From an uncultured bacterium (GTDB lineage Bacteria; Planctomycetota; Phycisphaerae; Phycisphaerales; SM1A02): 64,000 nucleotides of DNA. The DNA lies in contig CAIXJC010000015.1 in the NCBI GenBank assembly GCA_903919715.1, positions 98,736 through 162,735 on the forward strand. Direction: 5' to 3'. A model generated the notes under the pieces. It was not told where the DNA came from, made no database searches, and worked only from the letters and a program-made list of their open reading frames with translations. Positions 37,055 to 46,536 of this stretch are shown one piece after another; the first letter of the stretch is position 1; the number at the start of each line of letters is the position of its first letter. The translations under genes were made by a program, and so were the position numbers.

Positions 37055-40000
37055 TCAAAGAACCGGCGCGGCCGATTCGCCGCCAACCTTTTCAAGTTGA
37101 ATGTTGAGACACAATCCCTTGATTTCTTGGCACAACACATCGAAGACGACTGGCATTCCAGCCTGCAGCGTGTTGTCGCCCTTCACCATCGATTCGTAGA
37201 TCTTCTGGCGACCTTCGGTGTCGTCGCTCTTGACCGTGAGAAGTTCCTGGAGCACATACGCAGCGCCGTACGCTTCAAGCGCCCATACTTCCATTTCGCC
37301 GAATCGCTGGCCGCCGGTGCGTGCCTTTCCGCCGAGAGGTTGTTGGGTGATGAGGCTGTATGGTCCTGTCGATCGTGCATGAATCTTGTCGTCCACCAAG
37401 TGATGGAGTTTCAAGAGATACATGTAGCCGACGGATGTTCGTTGATTAAACGCTTCACCAGTACGACCGTCGTAGAGTTGGACTTTGCCGTCTTCTGGCA
37501 TCAGTGCAAGCAATTCGTTTGGAAGGCCAGGATTGACTCCAGTCTTCTCAAAGGAAGCGACACGTTGATTCACATGTGTGTTTGCTTCGCGAATTGCGTC
37601 GAAAATTTCCGACTCTTTCGCGCCGTCAAAGACTGGAGTGATCGCTTGGAATCCGAGGATTCGAGCGGCCCATCCAAGATGTGTTTCCAGAATCTGTCCA
37701 ACGTTCATTCGACTTGGTACGCCCAGTGGATTGAGCAACACTTCAACTGGTGTTCCGTCTTCAAGGAACGGCATGTCAGCTTCAGGAACGATTCGAGCGA
37801 TAACGCCCTTGTTTCCGTGGCGTCCCGCCATCTTGTCTCCCACTGAGAGTTGACGTTTGGTGGCAAGATAAACCTTGACCATTTCGAGAACTCCAGATTG
37901 GAGTTCGTCGCCACGTCTCATGTGATTGACTCGACGTTCCTTCTCGCGAAGGAGTTTCTGAATACGAGGCCAGAACTGACCATGGGTTACCAGCGCTTGA
38001 TCGCGTGATTCTTTCGAACCCTTGATCCACTTCTCGCTGAATCCTTCGATCTGTTCGAGAATGACGTCTGGGATATCGCTTGCACCAATCTTCTGGCGGG
38101 TCGACGGATCGACCATTTCAGTTCCGATGATGCGATTGATCTCGTTCGCCATTTGACGGAAGAGTTGAATCGCCTTGGCATCCATGGACTGCTCGAAGGT
38201 TGAAATCTGCTTCTTCAGCAGTTTCTTCTGTTCTTCGGTCTGGTGCTGACGTCGACTGAAACTCTTCGTTCCGATGACGACGCCTTCGGTTCCCGCAGGA
38301 ACATCGAGCGAATCATTCTTCACATCTTCGCCTGCACGTCCGAAGATTGCATGAAGGAGTTTCTCTTCTGGCGACAGTTCGCTCTTGGACTTTGGACTGA
38401 CCTTGCCGACGAGAATGTCGCCAGGCAGGACGCGAGCGCCGACGCGAATAACGCCGTGCTCATCCAAGTTACGAAGCGCACTTTCAGAGACGTTTGGGAT
38501 GTCTGCGGTGAACTCCTGACGGCCTAGTTTCGTTTCGCGCACTTCGACATCGAAGGATTCGATATGAATCGAAGTGAACGTGTCGTCTTTGACGAGCCGC
38601 TCGCTGATCACAATCGCATCTTCGAAGTTGTACCCGTCAAAGGTATTGAACGCGACGAGCACGTTCTTTCCGATAGCGAGTTCGCCCTGGCTGGTGCTCG
38701 CGCCGTCTGCCAGGATTTCGCCTGCTTTGACGCGTTGCTTCAGTTGAACGATCGGCTTCTGGTTCTGGCAGGTCTTTTCATTCAACCCGACGAACTTGCG
38801 AAGTGCGTATTCGTCAGCGTTGTCGATGATGATTCGCTCCGCATCGACGAATGTGACGGTTCCAGCACGTTCGGCACGAACGATCATTCCACTGGACCGA
38901 CCGACGACTTTCTCCATGCCCGTTGCGACGAGCGGGGGGTCGACCTTGATCAGTGGCACAGCCTGTCGCTGCATATTCGATCCCATGAGCGCGCGATTTG
39001 CATCGTCGTGTTCGAGGAACGGGATGAGCGCCGCTGAAACTCCAACTGTTTGTTTTGGACTGATGTCAACGAATTGGACTTCAGTTGAATCGGATGTGAC
39101 GAGTTCGCCACCCTTACGAACGAGAACCAGATCGTCTGGAATCGTTCCCGATTCGCCGACTGTTTCGCTTGGTGCCAACACACTCTTGATTTCTTCGTCA
39201 GCGCGCAGGCGAACTGTTTTTCCAGTTGCCTTGCGTGACATGATCTCTCTATAAGGAGTGAGCAGGAATCCGTAATCATCAACTTCCGCATAAATTCCCA
39301 AACTTGCGATCAGTCCGATGTTTGCACCTTCAGGTGTTTCGATCGGGCAGATGCGTCCGTAATGGGAAATGTGAACGTCGCGAACTTCGAATCCAGCGCG
39401 CTTACGATTCAGTCCGCCTGGCCCCAGGGCCGAAAGGCGTCTTTCGTGAACGAGCATTGAAAGTGGATTTGTCTGATCGACAACCTGCGACAATTCGCTC
39501 CGGCCGAAGAAGAACTCGATCGCACTCGAAATGGATTTCGAGTTGACCAAGTCTGTGATCTTGTACGACGTGTCCGTTGGATCCTTGACGCTCATGCGCT
39601 CTTGAACAGTTCGCTTCAACTTAAGGAAGCCCTTGCGCATTTCTTCAGTCGCAAGTTCATCCAGAGTTCGAAGGCGTCGATTGCCCAAGTGATCGATGTC
39701 ATCGATATGTGCACGTGACCGGCGATTCGGATCAGCTGGTCGGCGCAGTTCCATGATGTAACGGATCACTGCGAGGAAATCTTCCGCACGCAAATGCTGA
39801 GCGGACTCGCCGACTTGCTTGTACTGAGGATCGTCAGAGAACTTACGGTTCACACGGAATCGTCCAACCCGTCCAAGGCGATAGCGATTCGTGTCCAAGA
39901 ACTTTTCTTGGAAGAGATCCTTTGCCTTCTCCGTCTGTGGTGGATTGCCGGGTCGAAGTCTTGCATACAGACGAAGCAGCGCAGCTTCGTATTCAGTCGC

Positions 40001-40879
40001 TTCGGCAAGGAAGTCCAACTTTTCCTCGGCGAGTGTGTTCAAGATCAGCGGATCGCCAGGATTGCAAATGGCACGAACCGTCTTGAGAGGGCTCGCCTGA
40101 ATCATCGCCACTTTGTCGCCGAACGGCACGCCGATCTTGCAGAGTTCTTCGCCCGTGTCCTGATCGATGATCAGTTCGGCGGAGTAATGCTCTGGGCGTA
40201 ATTTTTCTACGCGGACATCCTCGACCTCGTAGAACAACTCGAGAATCTTTTCGGAGCTCGAGAACTTCTCGTCCATCGCGCGAAGGAATGTGGTCGCAGC
40301 CAACTTGGTTGACTGGTCGATTCGCATCGCCAGAACATCCTTCTTGGTGACTTCCAATTCGATCCACGATCCACGCTCTGGAATAATGCGTGCACTGTGC
40401 AGCGGTCGATCGCCAAAGCTTGAGGCAATCGAAAAGTCGACGCCAGGTGATCGATGGAGCTGGCTCACGATGACTCGCTCAGAACCATTGACGACGAATT
40501 CGCCGCCGCCGAGCAAGATCGGAATATCTCCGAGATAAATATCTTCTTCGAGAACATCCGTCGACCCTTCACGTCGAAGGCGCATCTTGACGCGCCATGG
40601 ATATCCATAGGTCAAGCGGAGTTCGCGACATTCCGATTCGGTATGTTGCGGTTCGCCGAATGAGTAGGAAACAAATTCCAACTTCATCAGTCCGTCGTAA
40701 CTCTCGATCGGAAAGACTTCGCGCAGGAGCGACTGAAGTCCGAGGTGTTCTTTGCGCGATTCATGCGCAAGATCCTTTTGCAAGTATCGCGCGTACGCGT
40801 CCTGCTGGACTCGGGTCAGATTTGGAACGGGGATCGCGTCGCCGCGCTTCGAATAGTCACGGACGTTTCTCGTGGTCAT
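37055..40879 (-). CDS. rpoB: RNA polymerase subunit beta
   Basis: This 1274-residue protein is the beta subunit of RNA polymerase. The rifampicin region reads [12 protein letters not shown] then [12 protein letters not shown], with Asp, His and Ser conserved at the main resistance positions, so the visible sequence predicts no known high-level resistance change. The C-terminal [19 protein letters not shown] block is intact. The start at 40879 ([10 protein letters not shown]) follows an AGAGGTGA ribosome site; a longer frame to 40906 is unlikely. It is separated from rplL by a 474-base spacer with a terminator. Confidence 0.99.
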   Translation of the reverse strand: MTTRNVRDYSKRGDAIPVPNLTRVQQDAYARYLQKDLAHESRKEHLGLQSLLREVFPIESYDGLMKLEFVSYSFGEPQHTESECRELRLTYGYPWRVKMRLRREGSTDVLEEDIYLGDIPILLGGGEFVVNGSERVIVSQLHRSPGVDFSIASSFGDRPLHSARIIPERGSWIELEVTKKDVLAMRIDQSTKLAATTFLRAMDEKFSSSEKILELFYEVEDVRVEKLRPEHYSAELIIDQDTGEELCKIGVPFGDKVAMIQASPLKTVRAICNPGDPLILNTLAEEKLDFLAEATEYEAALLRLYARLRPGNPPQTEKAKDLFQEKFLDTNRYRLGRVGRFRVNRKFSDDPQYKQVGESAQHLRAEDFLAVIRYIMELRRPADPNRRSRAHIDDIDHLGNRRLRTLDELATEEMRKGFLKLKRTVQERMSVKDPTDTSYKITDLVNSKSISSAIEFFFGRSELSQVVDQTNPLSMLVHERRLSALGPGGLNRKRAGFEVRDVHISHYGRICPIETPEGANIGLIASLGIYAEVDDYGFLLTPYREIMSRKATGKTVRLRADEEIKSVLAPSETVGESGTIPDDLVLVRKGGELVTSDSTEVQFVDISPKQTVGVSAALIPFLEHDDANRALMGSNMQRQAVPLIKVDPPLVATGMEKVVGRSSGMIVRAERAGTVTFVDAERIIIDNADEYALRKFVGLNEKTCQNQKPIVQLKQRVKAGEILADGASTSQGELAIGKNVLVAFNTFDGYNFEDAIVISERLVKDDTFTSIHIESFDVEVRETKLGRQEFTADIPNVSESALRNLDEHGVIRVGARVLPGDILVGKVSPKSKSELSPEEKLLHAIFGRAGEDVKNDSLDVPAGTEGVVIGTKSFSRRQHQTEEQKKLLKKQISTFEQSMDAKAIQLFRQMANEINRIIGTEMVDPSTRQKIGASDIPDVILEQIEGFSEKWIKGSKESRDQALVTHGQFWPRIQKLLREKERRVNHMRRGDELQSGVLEMVKVYLATKRQLSVGDKMAGRHGNKGVIARIVPEADMPFLEDGTPVEVLLNPLGVPSRMNVGQILETHLGWAARILGFQAITPVFDGAKESEIFDAIREANTHVNQRVASFEKTGVNPGLPNELLALMPEDGKVQLYDGRTGEAFNQRTSVGYMYLLKLHHLVDDKIHARSTGPYSLITQQPLGGKARTGGQRFGEMEVWALEAYGAAYVLQELLTVKSDDTEGRQKIYESMVKGDNTLQAGMPVVFDVLCQEIKGLCLNIQLEKVGGESAAPVL

Positions 40880-41014
40880 AGTCACCTCTGAAAGTTCTCG
40901 TTCCAACCCAATGCGCCTTTACAAATGTTTGTTACGACTCTCTGCGATGTGACTCGCTTCAGTCGTTCTTTCATCTCTTTCCAAACAAATTGTGGGTCGC
41001 ACGCCAAGTCCCGA

Positions 41015-41044
41015 AGGGTAGCAAGCATCATGCCAATAGCGCAA
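41015..41044 (-). promoter_or_regulatory. Candidate internal promoter for rpoBC
   Basis: On the minus strand TTGCGC (41044-41039) and TACCCT (41020-41015) are 18 bases apart. The layout resembles the rplK candidate (TTGCAG, 17 bases, TAACCT). The -10 match to sigma-70 consensus is poor, so support comes mainly from the repeated pattern and position after the terminator. Confidence 0.35.
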
Positions 41045-41220
41045 GGGGGTGACAGATGATTTTCATGAATTTTTCTTGATTTCGGTACTAGCCAAAGAAC
41101 CGGCTTGGAATCAGCTAGTCGAGGTCGACCTAATTCACGGTGTACCAGGAAGGTCCGAGTACTCCAAAGTCCCAGTATTCGACGGTTCAGCAGTCGAACG
41201 TCCCAGCAGATTTCTGGCAA

Positions 41221-41251
41221 TAAAAAAGCCCCGCCTGGTCGGGCGGGGCTT
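41221..41251 (-). terminator. Intrinsic terminator/attenuator after rplL
   Basis: On the minus strand AAGCCCCGCC (41251-41242) pairs perfectly with GGCGGGGCTT (41235-41226) around a six-base loop, and a run of T follows (41227-41222). This is a textbook intrinsic terminator. It lies about 100 bases after rplL and 340 before rpoB, so it should end or reduce readthrough from rplKAJL into rpoBC. Confidence 0.88.
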
Positions 41252-41353
41252 GGCTCTCCACTATGGGTTTTCGAATAGAGGCTTTCAGTTTGGCTTGAGT
41301 CGTCGATTTTCAGGGTTTGCCTGAGAGTCGAGCGACCTGACCTCACCGAGGGC

Positions 41354-41755
41354 TCACTTCAGGGTGACTTTGCCGCCAGCTGCTTCGAGGGCTGCCTTGA
41401 GCTTTTCTGCGTCTTCCTTGGAAATGTTCTCTTTGATCGCCTTTGGAGCTGCATCAACGAGATCCTTCGCTTCCTTGAGACCGAGTCCAGTTGCTTCGCG
41501 GACGACCTTGATGACGTTGATCTTGGTTGGGCCAGATTCGTTCAACATGACCGTGAATTCTGATTGTTCTACTGCTGCAGCGGCTGCTCCGCCACCATCG
41601 CCTGCGGCCATCATCACGGCGCCACCAGCGGCTGGTTCAATACCATATTTTTCCTTCATGTATTCCGCCAAATCAACTGCCTCCTTGAGGGTCAGCGAGG
41701 CGATTGAATCTCCCATTGAGGAAATCTTTGCTTCAAAAGTTTTTGCGTCAGACAT
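41354..41755 (-). CDS. rplL: 50S ribosomal protein L7/L12
   Basis: This 133-residue protein is the stalk protein that recruits translational GTPases. The N-terminal dimerisation domain, an Ala/Gly-rich hinge ([18 protein letters not shown]), and the C-terminal domain with [23 protein letters not shown] are all present. An AAGGAG ribosome site lies upstream. It follows rplJ by 96 bases, in which a perfect six-base hairpin (41790-41805, GACACC/GGTGTC) is visible. A strong terminator follows. Confidence 0.98.
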   Translation of the reverse strand: MSDAKTFEAKISSMGDSIASLTLKEAVDLAEYMKEKYGIEPAAGGAVMMAAGDGGGAAAAAVEQSEFTVMLNESGPTKINVIKVVREATGLGLKEAKDLVDAAPKAIKENISKEDAEKLKAALEAAGGKVTLK

Positions 41756-41851
41756 TTCGATACTCCTTCACAATGTGCTCCCCATAGGCGACACCACGAG
41801 GTGTCATTTCATCCCCGAGGGGACCAGTGGAGTGCGGTTCTAAAAATGAGT

Positions 41852-42400
41852 TCAGCTCGCCTTCGCGGCGATTGTTTCGCCCTTCTCGAGGCGAGTTTGG
41901 ATTTCCTTGACGACGCCCAAGAGGCGCGAGCCTGGGGCAACAACCGCGCCAACGACCTTGCGGGCAGGGGAGAGCACCAATGTAATGAGTTGCGATTGAG
42001 CTTCTTCGCGGGTTGGGAATTTGCTGAGGCGAGTCACGCCTTCGGCACCATCGAACCAAGATCCATCGATACAAGCTCCCATCAATGCGAGTTTGTCGTT
42101 GGTCTTCGCGCTCTTCACTAATTCGCGAGCAATCGTTACGACGCTCGTCTTCCCATACACGATTGCTCGTGGACCCTTGAGTCCAGGGGCAAGCGCTTCG
42201 AGAGGTGTTCCGATGAATGCGCGTTTCGCCAAGGTGTTCTTGACGACAGTGACACGAACATCGCTCGAGCGCATTTGTGCGCGCAAGAGTGTGTTGACCT
42301 TTGCAGGCATTCCGCGGATTTCGATCAAGACCGCACCTTCGATATCTTCGAAGCGCTTCTTGTATTCCGACACGATCATATTCTTGATTGGTTTGCTCAT
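41852..42400 (-). CDS. rplJ: 50S ribosomal protein L10
   Basis: This 182-residue protein anchors L7/L12 dimers to the ribosomal stalk. The N terminus MSKPIKNMIVSEYKKRFED, the RNA-binding block VRVTVVKNTLAKRAF, and the C-terminal helix that binds L12 are recognisable. Only 29 bases separate it from rplA, so there is no long leader of the kind that mediates L10 autoregulation in E. coli. It is the third gene of the rplK operon. Confidence 0.97.
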   Translation of the reverse strand: MSKPIKNMIVSEYKKRFEDIEGAVLIEIRGMPAKVNTLLRAQMRSSDVRVTVVKNTLAKRAFIGTPLEALAPGLKGPRAIVYGKTSVVTIARELVKSAKTNDKLALMGACIDGSWFDGAEGVTRLSKFPTREEAQSQLITLVLSPARKVVGAVVAPGSRLLGVVKEIQTRLEKGETIAAKAS

Positions 42401-42429
42401 TGGGTGTTCCTCAATTGATCATGTGCGAT

Positions 42430-43128
42430 TTAGACGGCAACCTGAACTGCGGGGCTCATGGTCGCACTTACCACGCATTTTCGAACGTACTGGCCCTTGG
42501 ATGACGAAGGCTTTGCCTTCAAAATCACGGCCATAAAGTGTTCGAGGTTCGCGACGAGATCTTCGTCTTTGAACGAAAGTTTTCCGATGATGCAGTGGAC
42601 ATTTCCGCCGTCATCATTTCGGTACTCAACTTTTCCTGCGACATATTCACGAACTGCTGTCGCAACATCAGGCGTCACAGTTCCGGCCTTTGGCGAAGGC
42701 ATCAGTCCCTTTGGACCAAGCACTTTTCCAAGTCGGCTGACGATGCGCATCATGTCTGGACTGGCGACGGCAACATCGAATTCCATCCAACCGCCTTCGA
42801 TCTTGGCCACCAAGTCATCCGCACCAACTTCAACCGCTCCCGCAGCCTTGGCTGCAGGGGCCTTGTCGCTGTTGCAGAAGCACACGACACGTGAAGTCTT
42901 TCCCACGCCCTTGGGGAAAGAAATCGCGCCTCGAAGTGCTTGATCAGCGACTTTCGGATCGATACCCAAGTGCACCACGATATTGATCGTTTGGTCAAAC
43001 TTCGCCGCCTTGTACTTGCGCAGCGACTTGATCGCTTCAGCAGGGGTTTGTGGCGTCGTTATGAGTGCGGATTGGTTCGCACGCACGCGCTTGCTGTGTC
43101 CGATGACTTTTGCTTCTTTAATTGCCAT
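42430..43128 (-). CDS. rplA: 50S ribosomal protein L1
   Basis: This 232-residue protein forms the L1 stalk beside the E site. Family blocks are VVHLGIDPKVADQALRG, FPKGVGKTSRVVCF and LGKVLGPKGLMPSPKAGTV. The start at 43128 is preceded by GGAGG that overlaps the end of rplK, with a four-base gap. The length is normal. In many bacteria L1 also represses its own operon; no target site was identified here. Confidence 0.98.
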   Translation of the reverse strand: MAIKEAKVIGHSKRVRANQSALITTPQTPAEAIKSLRKYKAAKFDQTINIVVHLGIDPKVADQALRGAISFPKGVGKTSRVVCFCNSDKAPAAKAAGAVEVGADDLVAKIEGGWMEFDVAVASPDMMRIVSRLGKVLGPKGLMPSPKAGTVTPDVATAVREYVAGKVEYRNDDGGNVHCIIGKLSFKDEDLVANLEHFMAVILKAKPSSSKGQYVRKCVVSATMSPAVQVAV

Positions 43129-43132
43129 GGGA

Positions 43133-43558
43133 TTATGCCTCCACCGTCACGCCCATTGAGCGCGCGGTTCCTGCGATGACTCGCATTGCTGCCTCGAGAC
43201 TGCCTGCGTTGAGATCTTTCATTTTTTCTTCTGCGATTTTTTTCAATTGCGCCTGCGTGATCTTTCCGACCTTGTCGGTATTCGGCTTTCCAGAGCCTTT
43301 TTCGATCTTCAGCGCAGTTGCGATGAGGACGGATGATGGCGAACTCTTGATTTCGAGATCAAAGGTTCGGTCTGCGTAAACAGTGACGATGCATCCAACG
43401 ACTCGACCATTCAATTCGCGCGTGGCTTCATTGAATTTCGAGATGAATTGTCCTGGATTGACGCCGTTTGCGCCGAGGACAGGTCCAAGTGGTGGTGCGG
43501 GCGTCGCCTTGCCACCGGGGGCAAGGATCTTGAATTGCTTTTGAATTTTCTTGGCCAT
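43133..43558 (-). CDS. rplK: 50S ribosomal protein L11
   Basis: This 141-residue protein binds 23S rRNA at the GTPase-associated centre. The N terminus MAKKIQKQFKI, then APPLGPVLGANGVNPGQF, and the C-terminal GTARSMGVTVE identify it. A GGGAGG ribosome site precedes the ATG. It is the first gene of the rplK-A-J-L operon. No nusG, secE or tRNA-Trp lies upstream: the next gene is the divergent tyrS. A promoter candidate lies at 43664-43692. Confidence 0.98.
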   Translation of the reverse strand: MAKKIQKQFKILAPGGKATPAPPLGPVLGANGVNPGQFISKFNEATRELNGRVVGCIVTVYADRTFDLEIKSSPSSVLIATALKIEKGSGKPNTDKVGKITQAQLKKIAEEKMKDLNAGSLEAAMRVIAGTARSMGVTVEA

Positions 43559-43663
43559 GTTTTTGAACCTCCCACCTGAATTGCCCCGACGAGGGGCGGT
43601 GCTGAATCAGCCAAGATCCAGCGCATTCAAGTAGTTCGTACGGTCTGCGATGTAGAGCGCAGG

Positions 43664-43692
43664 AGGTTAGCAAACCTTGGCAGCTCCTGCAA
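43664..43692 (-). promoter_or_regulatory. Candidate promoter of the rplK operon
   Basis: On the minus strand TTGCAG (43692-43687) and TAACCT (43669-43664) are separated by 17 bases, about 105 bases upstream of rplK. The -35 is a fair match. The -10 is unusual but matches a hexamer repeated at several gene starts in this window. Confidence 0.45.
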
Positions 43693-43776
43693 GTCCCTCA
43701 TGAACTGGCAATCGGACTAGCCGATCTATATACCGATCGCTCGATGCCCATTAGGATTCAGATATGAGGAGCACCT

Positions 43777-45057
43777 ATGCCAAGTGATTTTATCGCAGAC
43801 CTGACTTGGCGCGGTTTATTGCACCAAACGACGTCGGAGATGCTGGTGGGCCATCTCATGACCCCCGGAAGGTTGGCTTACTGCGGTTTCGACCCAACAA
43901 GCGATAGCCTGACCGTGGGGAATCTCCTTCCTATAACGATCCTTGCTCGGTGGCAGCAGGCAGGGCACCGACCGCTTGTCGTCATGGGTGGGGCGACTGG
44001 GCTGATCGGCGATCCCAGCGGCAAGAGTTCTGAACGCAACATGATCGATGCGGAGAAGGTTCGAAGCAATATTGCTCGCCAGCGACCGATCTTTACACGC
44101 GTACTCGACTTTTCTGGCAAGCATGCAGCCAGCATTGTCGACAACGCTGACTGGTTGATGCGATTGGGATTTGTCGAGGTGCTGCGCGATGTCGGGAAAC
44201 ATTTCTCGGTGAATCAGATGGTCGCCCGTGATTCAGTCGCAAGCCGACTTGCGAGTCGCGAGCAAGGGATTTCATATACCGAATTCAGTTACATGATCTT
44301 GCAGGCATATGACTTCTTGCACCTTCATCGAACAGCTGGTTGCACAGTGCAGCTCGGTGGCGCGGATCAGTGGGGCAATATTTGCTCGGGCATTGATTTG
44401 ATTCGCCGCATCGTTGCGGGTGATGCATACGGCATTACGAATCAGTTGGTGACGAAATCCGACGGAACGAAGATTGGCAAGTCGGAAACTGGTGCGATCT
44501 ATTTGAATGCGGATCGGACAAGTCCGTATCGGTTTCATCAATTCTGGATGAATGCATCCGACGAAGATGCGCTGAAATTTCTGCGATGGTTCACGTTTTT
44601 AACACGGGGAAAAATTGACGAAATCGTGGAAGTGCATTCGCGTAATCCCGCAGCGAGGACGGCGCAAAAGGCGGTGGCGAATGAACTCACCACTCTGGTG
44701 CACGGTGAAGCAGAAACTGAAAGAGCGTGCCAATGCGCTGACGCCTTGTTTGGCGGCGATATTCGCGCGCTTGATCACCGATCAGCGATTGAAATTGCAT
44801 CTGATCTGCCGGGGCCGCGTCTGACCCATGCTGCGCTATCGGAAGGCGGGAAGCTTGTGGTCGACCTTCTTGTGGAATCGGGACTCGCTGCGAGCAAGCG
44901 TGAAGCGCGCGATTTTCTGGAAGCTGGCGCTGTGCAGGTGAACGGGGAACGTGTTGCACTCGAAAGTCGCATCGCCGCACCATCGCTACTTCACGGAACT
45001 TTCGCATTCATTCGTCGTGGAAAACGGAATTGGGCGGTCGCTGAATTCACTGCGTGA
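43777..45057 (+). CDS. tyrS: Tyrosine-tRNA ligase
   Basis: This 426-residue class I synthetase charges tRNA-Tyr. Typical blocks are YCGFDPT, GGATGLIGDPSGKSSER, FLRDVGKHF-like VLRDVGKHFSVN, FSYMILQAYDF and GGADQWGN. The signature KMSKS appears as KIGKS (residues 232-236), which is common in TyrRS. The HIGH signature is replaced by T46-V-G-N49, which is unusual. A C-terminal S4 RNA-binding domain (LVESGLAASKREARDFLEAG) is present. A GAGGAG ribosome site lies before the ATG. It is divergent from the rplK operon. Confidence 0.97.
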   Translation: MPSDFIADLTWRGLLHQTTSEMLVGHLMTPGRLAYCGFDPTSDSLTVGNLLPITILARWQQAGHRPLVVMGGATGLIGDPSGKSSERNMIDAEKVRSNIARQRPIFTRVLDFSGKHAASIVDNADWLMRLGFVEVLRDVGKHFSVNQMVARDSVASRLASREQGISYTEFSYMILQAYDFLHLHRTAGCTVQLGGADQWGNICSGIDLIRRIVAGDAYGITNQLVTKSDGTKIGKSETGAIYLNADRTSPYRFHQFWMNASDEDALKFLRWFTFLTRGKIDEIVEVHSRNPAARTAQKAVANELTTLVHGEAETERACQCADALFGGDIRALDHRSAIEIASDLPGPRLTHAALSEGGKLVVDLLVESGLAASKREARDFLEAGAVQVNGERVALESRIAAPSLLHGTFAFIRRGKRNWAVAEFTA

Positions 45058-45091
45058 TCTGCAGGAGATCATTTGCGGTTAGCATTCTAAA

Positions 45092-45622
45092 ATGGCTGGA
45101 ACCACAGGAACATATGAACTCGGGCGATTTTCTGGTGAGTGCGCATTTTCGCACCAACCGATTGTCGCTCGTCAAGAATTCGTAGCAGCTCTCGTGGACG
45201 CCGTCGACGAAGAAGGTCGGCCGATTCTTCGGCGCCTCGATTTCGCGAGCGCGAACTGGGAGAACGGTTCGCGACCTGATGGTTTGGTTTGTTTCTGGAG
45301 ATCGATTGCGCCAGAGCCTGGCGAGAAGCGCCAGATGTTTGTTGATGATGAAACGTTGCTTGAAATGGTTCAGCGTATGGAAGAGGAGACGGATCCACGG
45401 CGCCGCGCTTTTCGGTGGATTCTTGCGCTGGTGCTCCTTCGAAGAAAGATGCTGAAATTGGATGGCATCTTGCACGAAGGCGAGACGGAATATTGGGCGT
45501 TTCGTCCCCGTGGTTCTGATCCAACATCAACGCCAATTCGAATCCCCAATCCCGGTATTCGCGAAGAGGAGATGCGGGAACTTGCCGACCAGCTTGGCGA
45601 CATTATTCGCGCGGACGTATGA
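45092..45622 (+). CDS. Planctomycete-type unknown protein
   Basis: This 176-residue soluble protein opens with the block GECAFSHQPIVARQEFVAALVD. This resembles a planctomycete-wide uncharacterised family with CxxTGxxLxxGE near the N terminus (recalled, not checked). It is followed by WENGSRPDGLVCFWRS and a helical region RRRAFRWILALVLLRRKMLKL. No catalytic motif is visible; the Cys residues may be structural. It begins 34 bases after tyrS and overlaps the lipoprotein gene by ATGA, so the three downstream genes look like one translation-coupled unit. Confidence 0.75.
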   Translation: MAGTTGTYELGRFSGECAFSHQPIVARQEFVAALVDAVDEEGRPILRRLDFASANWENGSRPDGLVCFWRSIAPEPGEKRQMFVDDETLLEMVQRMEEETDPRRRAFRWILALVLLRRKMLKLDGILHEGETEYWAFRPRGSDPTSTPIRIPNPGIREEEMRELADQLGDIIRADV

Positions 45623-46536
45623 ACGTCTCGCGGTTGTTGTCGCTGAATGCGGGGGTCATTGGGATCATCTTGTGCGCACTGGGGTGTCATCCGCAAATCA
45701 TTCGAGTTCCGCAGCCTTTGGGTGATGTTCCAACCGCAGACGATTTCGTCGCGGCTCAACAGCGGCGTTTGATTGCTGTGCCAACGCTCGCACTACGAGG
45801 CCACGCAGAATTACGATGGAGCGATAAAACGGGTCGGCATTTCGATGATGGCGACTTCGACTTGATTGTTCGTCCTCCAAGTGATTTGAGTCTTCGCGTC
45901 AGCAAACTCGGCGAGAAATTTCTGTGGGTTGGTGGCGGCGGTGGACAATCGTGGATCGTCCTTCCTCGCGAGAATCCCTCGAGGGCAATACTTCGCAGTT
46001 CGTCGCAGGTCTCGAAATCTGGTGCCATTTCCAGTGATATCGATCACGGTGAGTTGGGCGATCTGGGGATATTCATGGAACCCGCAAGATTGATCGAAGC
46101 GTTTGGACTTGCAAAGGTGGAGCGACAAGAGGTGTCGAATATTTCGTGGAATGAAGTTCGCGGTGCGTGGCAGTTCACACTTCCACACCGCAGGATCTAC
46201 GCACGAGGCGAAAGTCTTCTTCCCGTCGGATGCGATTGGACGAATGCCGCATCTGAAGTGATTGCAATGTGTGCGCTTGATGGATTTGAATGGATCCGCG
46301 GCGACCGCCCAGTGGGTTCCCCGTCGAGTTCAGTTCAGGCGCTTGTCGCGACTCGACTTCAATTTTCAATTTGGTCTCAAGCGCGCCTCGAACAAAGTGG
46401 CGCTCCCGACGGCGAACTCTTGCTTGCTGCCGAAGAGCCTTCGTACGGTGGCGAGAAAATACGCCCGCAGCTCTTCAATTGGGACGATGTAAAGGCGGCG
46501 CTTCGACCTGAAGTGATCGAGGGTCCGCAACCGTAA
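45619..46536 (+). CDS. Predicted lipoprotein of unknown function
   Basis: This 305-residue protein has a lipoprotein signal: a hydrophobic N terminus ending in the lipobox ALGC with C23 as lipidation site. The mature part contains FDLIVRPPSDLSLRVSKLGE and a Gly-rich WVGGGGGQSWIVLP, which resemble the beta-barrel half of LolB/DUF4292-like outer-membrane lipoproteins. That similarity is only suggestive. It overlaps the preceding gene by ATGA and the next by one base (TAATG), so the three are coupled. Confidence 0.78.
   Translation: MNVSRLLSLNAGVIGIILCALGCHPQIIRVPQPLGDVPTADDFVAAQQRRLIAVPTLALRGHAELRWSDKTGRHFDDGDFDLIVRPPSDLSLRVSKLGEKFLWVGGGGGQSWIVLPRENPSRAILRSSSQVSKSGAISSDIDHGELGDLGIFMEPARLIEAFGLAKVERQEVSNISWNEVRGAWQFTLPHRRIYARGESLLPVGCDWTNAASEVIAMCALDGFEWIRGDRPVGSPSSSVQALVATRLQFSIWSQARLEQSGAPDGELLLAAEEPSYGGEKIRPQLFNWDDVKAALRPEVIEGPQP

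Larger units (their letters stand above)
40880..41353 (-). other. 474-base spacer between rplL and rpoB
   Basis: No convincing gene is present on either strand. The spacer holds a strong hairpin with a T run just after rplL and a weak promoter candidate nearer rpoB. This suggests that rpoBC is partly uncoupled from the ribosomal protein operon, similar in principle to the attenuator between rplL and rpoB in E. coli. Confidence 0.7.

Noticed and set aside
41790..41805. Perfect six-base hairpin between rplJ and rplL
   Set aside because: Too short to call a regulatory element alone and not followed by T; noted only in the rplL entry.
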